Below, in pieces: positions 6,731-12,452 of a DNA stretch of 18,510 bases (positions are counted from its first letter, which is position 1; each line of letters opens with the position of its first letter). The DNA lies in contig RFWS01000012.1 of assembly GCA_009921985.1 (NCBI GenBank), positions 1 to 18,510 of the forward strand. The letters are read 5' to 3'. Position numbers and translations under genes: made by a program. Source of the stretch: a bacterium (lineage in GTDB: Bacteria; Verrucomicrobiota; Verrucomicrobiia; Methylacidiphilales; Verrucolacustridaceae). The notes beneath the pieces were generated by a model, which was not told the DNA's origin, did not search any database, and saw nothing but the letters and a program-made list of their open reading frames with translations.

Positions 6731-7633
6731 GTGAAAAGATCTTCAAACCTACTTCGCAATGGGGTGTTATCCATTGCCCTTGTGTTTGCAGGGATGGTTA
6801 GTACCCCCACATCAAGCCACGCCGCCACGATCGAGTTGACTGTCGCGGGATATTATGGGGGGAATTTATTGGCTAACAGCAGCGTTCTGCCTGCGGGCAC
6901 CACCGTTGAGCTTGGTTTCTTTTATTCGGGTGGAGTTTTCACAACGTCCTCTAACGTTTTGTCTGCTTTGGCAAGCGTTGCCACCACCTCCGAGTGGAGT
7001 AATTTTCGTCTCAATTCCGGCTGGGTGAGTTGCGGATCTGTTTCTGTCGGATCTAACGGTGATTTTAACTTGGTCTGGTCCTCCTTGGACACAAGCAGCC
7101 CGGGTTTAGGGTCCGAATTTGATTTGAATCCCACAACCGGCGCTTTGGCCTCCCAAAATCTTGTTGGTAAAACCCCGTTCCTTTGGGTTCAAACTGCGAA
7201 TTCCCTTGAATCGGGACTTTTTGTATCCAGGCAGACTTTGCCTTCCGCGGGTTTTGGTGTTTCCTTCCAGATTGACGCCACTGCCGGGGAAACCGGGGTG
7301 ACCGCTCTGCGCGGTACGGTCACAGATTCCGGTCTCAAAACAGCCACCCTCTCGGCAGGAACCTCCTCGAATAATGTGGTTCCCACGTTACGCCTTCTTG
7401 TTGCGGGGCTTCCCTCCTACTCCGGGGGGAACACAGTGATCACGCATAGCTTTGCCATCAATGCGAATGGTTCCTACGTGTTGGAGTACAAAAGCTCTCT
7501 CGCTGATGCGTGGAAAACTCAAAATATTAGCGTCGTGAACAGCAATAGCTTCACGGTCACACTCACCAACAATGGAGTCGATTCAACCAACGACTGGAAG
7601 AACCGGATGTTCTTCCGCGTAAAAAACGGTTAA
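6731..7633 (+). CDS. Secreted protein of unknown function with an FFRV C-terminal module
   Basis: This 300-residue protein starts at GTG 6731, chosen because the encoded VKRSSNLLRNGVLSIALVF...SSHA is a good signal peptide; upstream in-frame codons overlap the previous gene and look non-coding. No strong Shine-Dalgarno is visible. The mature part is rich in Ser, Thr, Gly and Asn. Residues 31-210 resemble the N-terminal domain of the Ig-repeat protein at 2906-5254: a G-T-T-V-x-x-G-F-F start and a later GKTPFLWVQTANS, comparable with GKDIYLIFYDNSS. The last 55 residues (NGSYVLEYKSSLADAW ... FFRVKNG) form a short beta module resembling the C-terminal part of the 829-residue protein downstream. 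It lies between a TIGR02597-like gene and a PEP-CTERM gene, 24 bases before the latter. I do not recognise a named family. Confidence 0.7.
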   Translation: MKRSSNLLRNGVLSIALVFAGMVSTPTSSHAATIELTVAGYYGGNLLANSSVLPAGTTVELGFFYSGGVFTTSSNVLSALASVATTSEWSNFRLNSGWVSCGSVSVGSNGDFNLVWSSLDTSSPGLGSEFDLNPTTGALASQNLVGKTPFLWVQTANSLESGLFVSRQTLPSAGFGVSFQIDATAGETGVTALRGTVTDSGLKTATLSAGTSSNNVVPTLRLLVAGLPSYSGGNTVITHSFAINANGSYVLEYKSSLADAWKTQNISVVNSNSFTVTLTNNGVDSTNDWKNRMFFRVKNG

Positions 7634-7657
7634 CACCCAAAAAAAAGGAAATCCAAA

Positions 7658-8356
7658 ATGAATCTAACCAAACAAATTTTCGGAGCAGTCCTCGTCGCTT
7701 GGCTCGCCCAAGTTTCAGTGGGCCTCAGCCAAACCACCGAAGTCACGGCTAATCTTCTCTCCATTATCCAAAGGGCGTCGGGGGGCAGTTCCTCCGACCA
7801 GTTTCAAGTTTCGTTCGGATCCCTGAACGGCGGACTCGCCTCATTGCTGACGAAGGATAGCAACGCCAACGGCGCCGCTGGCTTTGCTGCTTGGTACGGC
7901 AGCAATTCGCGGACTCTGCTAAGCTGGGGAGCTGTCACCGGTGCCGACATTACCGATGCTGACCAATTCTACCGATACTACGGTGCCAATACTTCTCTTC
8001 CCACGTATCAGGGGGCGGCGCTCAACAGCATTTATAGCAACTCCCAAGATAACCGTGCTTTGGCTTTTGTGACCTATTCAAGTGGATCGACAGTCCAGGA
8101 GATCGGTCTCTACGACTTGGGCTTTTCTTGGGGCAACCCTGCTGATACCGGAAGTTATCCGTTTGGCCTCTACGACTACATCACCTTGGGTGCGGACGCG
8201 CCGGTAACGGCAGTGTACGGCTCGGCGGACCCCAACACGGGAACCTACGGAACCCTTTCCACTTCCACAGTGCCAGAACCGTCTTCGGCCTCGCTGATGC
8301 TACTCGGAACGGTGGGCGTTCTCGCCTTCCGGCGCCTTCGTAAAACCAACGTCTAA
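7658..8356 (+). CDS. PEP-CTERM sorting-domain protein
   Basis: This 232-residue protein has a signal peptide (residues 1-25, core FGAVLVAWLAQVSVGLS) and a textbook PEP-CTERM tail: VPEP at about 205, a hydrophobic span (SASLMLLGTVGVLAF) and a basic end (RRLRK). In species with exosortase (EpsH/XrtA), this tail directs processing and release or attachment at the envelope. No exosortase gene is in the window, so it must be elsewhere. The mature part is rich in Ser, Gly, Asn and Tyr, with no enzyme motif. The Shine-Dalgarno AAGGAA ends 7 bases before the ATG. It sits 24 bases after the previous secreted gene and 39 bases before the next, in a clear operon-like run. Its leader shares the string GGAAATCCAAAA with the leader of the next gene. 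Confidence 0.88.
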   Translation: MNLTKQIFGAVLVAWLAQVSVGLSQTTEVTANLLSIIQRASGGSSSDQFQVSFGSLNGGLASLLTKDSNANGAAGFAAWYGSNSRTLLSWGAVTGADITDADQFYRYYGANTSLPTYQGAALNSIYSNSQDNRALAFVTYSSGSTVQEIGLYDLGFSWGNPADTGSYPFGLYDYITLGADAPVTAVYGSADPNTGTYGTLSTSTVPEPSSASLMLLGTVGVLAFRRLRKTNV

Positions 8357-8395
8357 CCATCAAAGAATCACCCTAAACCCGGAAATCCAAAAATT

Positions 8396-10885
8396 ATGAA
8401 AAACAAATTCTTCCTCAGCTTGCTTGCTGTACTCGTCCTGGCTCAAATCCAGACCCAAGCTGCCAACTTCGTGGACGTCTCCAACCTGGGAGGTGGTCTT
8501 GTGGAAACCACATCTTCGGGGGCCACGAACGGCGTCAACGTTAATGCTACCCTGATCGCCAAGGATCAGCGGTGGACTCGAGACAAGGTCTATATTCTTT
8601 CCAAAAACACCATTATCAAGGCTGGTGTCACGGTGACCATCGAACCCGGGACTCTCATTCGCTGCGAGTTTCCCACGGTCGATTCCTCAAGTGGTTTGAA
8701 TCCGTCCGATCCCGGAGCCCTTCTCGCTCATCGCGGAGCCCGCATCATTGCCGCAGGCACCTCGGAAGCTCCCATTATCTTTACCACAATGGACGATCCG
8801 AATGTGCCAGGAGGCAACAGCACGATTCCCGCAGTGGAAAATATGGGAGTTTCGGGCGCCAGCAAGACCGAGGGCAACCAGAAAATTTATAAGGATTACA
8901 CCACCGCGGGGAATGTCACAGCTGGCTCCGTGGGCAGCGGGGAATATTCCTTAAAGGATGATTTGGCGGTATCCAACGTTCGTTCCTACAGCACCGATCC
9001 GTCGGTGGCCAACAACATCTTCTCCCTGGATGCCAAGTACGGTGGTATTGTCACGGCGGGTCGTGCCAATGTCGCTGCACGCATGCCCACCACCTCGGTG
9101 GTAAACAATGCGCGGACAGCAACCCAGGCCGACGGAACCGGCGGTGGCAGCACCACTCCTGGTTACACAGGGGCTTCAGGTACGGAGCAGATTGAAGGAA
9201 TGGCCGGATTCACGGGCTACACCTGGTACGGTGGTGATGATGACTTGGACAGCTCGGGGACCCTCCGGTTTGTTCAGACACGTTTCGGCGGATATGTTAT
9301 CGCCAGTTCTAAAGAGCTGAATGGGTTTACTTGGTGCGGGACCGGCCAGCGTACGGTTGGCGAATTTGTGGAATCCTTTGGCAACGCCGATGACGACAAC
9401 GAATTCTTCGGCGGTTGTGTGGGGCTGAAGTATGCCATCGGAGCCTTCAGCGGCGACGACGGCTTCGACACCGACCAAGGCTACTGCGGTGTTAACCAGT
9501 TCCTTTTGCAAATTCAAAACTCGGTCGATGTCGCCGGCAACAACACCTTGGTCAGCCCAGTCTCCAGCGGGACGGGTGCGAGTGGCAAAAGAGTTGAGAA
9601 TGCCGGTGATCAGCTGGGTGAAAATGACGGCCCGGAAAATGTCGATTACACAGCCGGTCCCGGTGCTCCTCTCTCCGTTTTTACCCATGCCAACATGACT
9701 GCGATCGGTCGTGGGTATGGCCCGAGTGGTTGGGTCAGGCCCCTCGGTGGTACAGCCGGAATTCCCTTGGACGGGCCTAATTTCCGCGACAATGCAAGTG
9801 GCAAGATCTGGAATGCCCTCTACATGGATATTCCTCATGCTGGACCCATGATCGCCGCCCAATCTGCGACGAGCGATGTGACCAGCAACCAGACAGATAC
9901 AATCTGGCACCTTCAAAACACCCGGAGCAGCGGTGGCTGGGATAATTCCGGCGTGGCAGCGGATCTGGTTACCCCGCAGAGCACCGGACCCGGGGAACCT
10001 GACCTTCTTTTCCGGAACTGTGCTTGGTTCCGCTGCGGGTTAGCTCGCACGGCAACGTCTGCAGGTGCTGCTGACAGTTCGGGCTGGACCACCGGAAAGT
10101 ATGCGACTTTAGCAGACTTCCAGTCCGCCACGAATAGTGATTCGAATTGGTGGGTCGCCTCAAAATCCAACATCATGCCCACGGGTTCATCGACCAGCAG
10201 TGAGCGCACACAAAAGAGCGGGGCAGTTATCCAGTTTAACTCCAACAATGCGGTTAACTTCCTTATCTCCTCGAGCCTCACATTTAGTACCACGGGGGCA
10301 ACTACGGATACCTCCACGGGTAACTCCTTTAACCTAAATCCGGGTTATACCGTGCCGGTTAACACCCGCATCGCCCAGGGTTGCTTGGACCTGTTGCCGA
10401 ATAAATCGGCCGTGGCGGCCACGGTGGCTCTACCGACCCGAGGCAACCTGAATCCCAATGCTGACTTCATTGGTGCCTTCCGCGACAACAATTGGGCGCG
10501 CGGTTGGACCATGTTGGAAAGGGCGGGCGTTTTCAGCGGTCAAGTCGGGGCGAAGCAAGACGCACCCAATATCGTCGTTACTGTCAACGGCAGTGGTCAG
10601 CCCGTTCTTTCCTTCCAGGCGGGTAGTGGCATCAAGTACAGCATCGAGGCTTCTGTGGATAACACTTTCTACCGGCCTCTTGCCACAGTGACCGGCTCTG
10701 GCACTACGTACAGCTACACGGTGACCACTGGTTTGAGTGCCAGTGCCACCCAAGCCGGCCCTTACAGCGGCGGACCTTTCACCGGTTTCGATGCTGGAAA
10801 AAGGACCACAAGCGCCTCGACCTTCGCGGCGATCCCTGCCTCAGTCAGCAGTCAGCCCCTCTTCTTCCGGGTGATCGCGTTTTAA
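8396..10885 (+). CDS. Large secreted protein with beta-helix-like start and Asp-rich motifs
   Basis: This 829-residue protein has a signal peptide (MKNKFFLSLLAVLVLAQ...QAA). Residues 52-135 resemble the first turns of a right-handed beta-helix (VYILSKNTIIKAGVTVTIEPG, AHRGARIIAAGTSEAPIIFT). A central part carries three acidic motifs: YGGDDDLDSSG (about 278), NADDDNEFFGG (about 330) and GDDGFDTDQGY (about 353). I recall this order from a widespread secreted or lipoprotein family of Bacteroidota, Pseudomonadota and Verrucomicrobiota. Its members are often left as hypothetical or mislabelled 'multidrug transporter', and many lie near TonB receptors with a carboxypeptidase-regulatory domain. The acidic motifs could bind Ca2+ or another metal, but this is inference. 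The C-terminus ends in a short module with FFRVIAF. It is the last gene before a strong terminator and is longer than the relatives I recall. Confidence 0.75.
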   Translation: MKNKFFLSLLAVLVLAQIQTQAANFVDVSNLGGGLVETTSSGATNGVNVNATLIAKDQRWTRDKVYILSKNTIIKAGVTVTIEPGTLIRCEFPTVDSSSGLNPSDPGALLAHRGARIIAAGTSEAPIIFTTMDDPNVPGGNSTIPAVENMGVSGASKTEGNQKIYKDYTTAGNVTAGSVGSGEYSLKDDLAVSNVRSYSTDPSVANNIFSLDAKYGGIVTAGRANVAARMPTTSVVNNARTATQADGTGGGSTTPGYTGASGTEQIEGMAGFTGYTWYGGDDDLDSSGTLRFVQTRFGGYVIASSKELNGFTWCGTGQRTVGEFVESFGNADDDNEFFGGCVGLKYAIGAFSGDDGFDTDQGYCGVNQFLLQIQNSVDVAGNNTLVSPVSSGTGASGKRVENAGDQLGENDGPENVDYTAGPGAPLSVFTHANMTAIGRGYGPSGWVRPLGGTAGIPLDGPNFRDNASGKIWNALYMDIPHAGPMIAAQSATSDVTSNQTDTIWHLQNTRSSGGWDNSGVAADLVTPQSTGPGEPDLLFRNCAWFRCGLARTATSAGAADSSGWTTGKYATLADFQSATNSDSNWWVASKSNIMPTGSSTSSERTQKSGAVIQFNSNNAVNFLISSSLTFSTTGATTDTSTGNSFNLNPGYTVPVNTRIAQGCLDLLPNKSAVAATVALPTRGNLNPNADFIGAFRDNNWARGWTMLERAGVFSGQVGAKQDAPNIVVTVNGSGQPVLSFQAGSGIKYSIEASVDNTFYRPLATVTGSGTTYSYTVTTGLSASATQAGPYSGGPFTGFDAGKRTTSASTFAAIPASVSSQPLFFRVIAF

Positions 10886-10910
10886 GCTTGGGTTAACTTC
10901 CGATTCAGCT

Positions 10911-10957
10911 GAGGGGGAGGCCTCCTTGCGGGGACCTCCCCCTCTCTCTTTCTTCCC
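10911..10957 (+). terminator. Strong hairpin terminator after the secreted gene run
   Basis: GAGGGGGAGG (10911-10920) pairs perfectly with CCTCCCCCTC (10935-10944) around a 14-base loop that can itself pair partly, followed by the pyrimidine tract TCTCTTTCTTCCC. It lies 25 bases after the stop of the 829-residue protein gene and only about 3-17 bases before the ATG of the lipoprotein gene. It should separate or attenuate expression between the two. Confidence 0.7.
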
Positions 10958-10960
10958 TTG

Positions 10961-12232
10961 ATGAACATCCATCAGTTTCTCGCCTTGGGGCTCTGTGTGG
11001 TCGTGCTCAGTGCTTGTGCTCCCCGCAGTCCCCAGATGAATCTAAGCTTGGAGGCGCTACGTTGGCAGGACCTGGTGCGAGGGGATGAGGAAAGGATTTC
11101 TGAATCTCGCGAGGCTACCGTCCGGGAATTAGCTAAGGCTGGACTGGTGGAAGAGGCCAAGCAACTGGCTCGTAGTATCCCGAACTATAAACGGGGTACT
11201 TCCTGGGCTGAAATTGGCATCATCCTCGTGTCGCAGGGGAAAAAAGAGGAGGCAGCCCGCCTCTTTCCAGCGCCTTCAGAACTATATCGGGTCAATCTCA
11301 AGGTGGAGCAGGACACCATCGTCGCGCGCCTGGTGCGATCCGCAATAGCCGCCGGGAACTATGAGGCGGCGCGGGAGATGGCCAAGGGGATGTCCAGCCC
11401 GGAAGGGACCCAAGCCCTTGAGCGCATCATAAAGTTGTCGGAAAGCCCGATGACCGTTAACGGGGCTCCGGTGCTCATCGGCACAAATACGGCCGCGCCA
11501 GTCTCCAAACTTTCTGCCAGCCTGGAAGGCCCGAAAGAGGGAGAGAGCGGGATTTCCTCGGACCGCTTGACTATGGAGATGTTGTTGGCGGAGATGGAGG
11601 GTGCGGTGCGGGTGGGCAAGAAGGAGGAGGCCAGGATGTTGGCTGGGCAGATCGAGGAGGGCCTCTACGTCATGAAAACGGTGTTGCGCCGACCGGTTTA
11701 TTGGATGCGGCTGGCGCGGTTGCAGATGGAACTGGGGCGGTCCGCGGATGCCCGACGTTCCTTCGATGAGGGCATGGAGCGGATCCGCAAGCTGAACCCG
11801 CGTCTGGAGTTTCTAGACCTAGCCTATGCCGATGCGGTGGTGGTCCGGGCCGGCCTGGAAAATCCGGCCGCTGCCGCGAAGATGGTGGCGGACCGGGCCG
11901 AGGAGATTAGCCGTCGGGATCCGGACAATCCCTTTCCCATGCCGGTGATGGATGAATATTTTCAGGTGGACGCCTTCGCCACCTTGGCGAGAGGCGCCTG
12001 GGAGGCGGGCAACCACGAGCAGGCCCGGGAAATGTGGGATCGGGCGCTGGCCTTGGCTGAAAAAAACCCCAACCCGCGTTCCAAGGCCATCGGTGCGGTG
12101 CAGGTGCTGCTTTCACACGCGGCGGTTAACCAGGATCTTTCTCCTGAACTGCGCCGTCGGCTGAATCGAATCCGCAAGGAGCTACCCCCGGAGTACGTCC
12201 AGTTGAGCCGTATGAATGGCGGTACCCGGTAG
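10961..12232 (+). CDS. Lipoprotein with TPR-like helical repeats
   Basis: This 423-residue protein has a lipoprotein signal peptide: a hydrophobic stretch followed by the lipobox LSAC with lipidation at Cys19 and Ala at +2, so outer-membrane anchoring is likely. The rest is almost entirely alpha-helical, with repeated A-x-x-x-A and EEA pairs (AGLVEEAKQLARS, QGKKEEAARLF, AGNYEAAREMA, VGKKEEARMLA, LGRSADARRSF, AGNHEQAREMW) characteristic of tetratricopeptide-like repeats; I count about six. Such proteins usually act as scaffolds, here probably at the periplasmic face of the outer membrane. The gene begins directly after the terminator hairpin and lacks a normal Shine-Dalgarno, suggesting low or read-through expression. 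I chose ATG 10961 over the adjacent TTG at 10958. It converges on the TonB receptor gene. The partner is unknown. Confidence 0.8.
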   Translation: MNIHQFLALGLCVVVLSACAPRSPQMNLSLEALRWQDLVRGDEERISESREATVRELAKAGLVEEAKQLARSIPNYKRGTSWAEIGIILVSQGKKEEAARLFPAPSELYRVNLKVEQDTIVARLVRSAIAAGNYEAAREMAKGMSSPEGTQALERIIKLSESPMTVNGAPVLIGTNTAAPVSKLSASLEGPKEGESGISSDRLTMEMLLAEMEGAVRVGKKEEARMLAGQIEEGLYVMKTVLRRPVYWMRLARLQMELGRSADARRSFDEGMERIRKLNPRLEFLDLAYADAVVVRAGLENPAAAAKMVADRAEEISRRDPDNPFPMPVMDEYFQVDAFATLARGAWEAGNHEQAREMWDRALALAEKNPNPRSKAIGAVQVLLSHAAVNQDLSPELRRRLNRIRKELPPEYVQLSRMNGGTR

Positions 12233-12307
12233 CCAAGGACGAGCCACGTGCGGTGCGCCCTTGGATTTCTGCAGGCCCCTCCCCGCTCCTTGGTTTGTGA
12301 AGCCTTT

Positions 12308-12416
12308 GAAATTCTTGGGAAGCAGGCCGTTAGGGCCGAAATTCGAATTTCAGTTCCCAATATCGTTCACGACAACCCAAATCCCCAATCCAAAATTCCA
12401 AATCCACGCTGCCCTA
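12308..12416. repeat. Degenerate repeat between convergent genes
   Basis: The 220-base gap between the lipoprotein and receptor stops holds a copy of the dispersed repeat, with GAAATTC at 12308, the 14-base palindrome GAAATTCGAATTTC at 12338-12351, and TTGGGAA (12315-12321) pairing with TTCCCAA (12354-12360). Runs like 'aatccccaatccaaaattcc' follow. The inverted repeats might also serve as a two-way terminator, but no clear U-tract follows. Confidence 0.5.
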
Positions 12417-12452
12417 TCTGCTCCTCCACCACCCGTAACGTGCGACGAAGAA

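Noticed and set aside
9176..9916. A 246-codon minus-strand frame inside the 829-residue protein gene
   Set aside because: It is antisense to a strongly supported exported protein with recognisable motifs, and the encoded sequence resembles no protein family I know.
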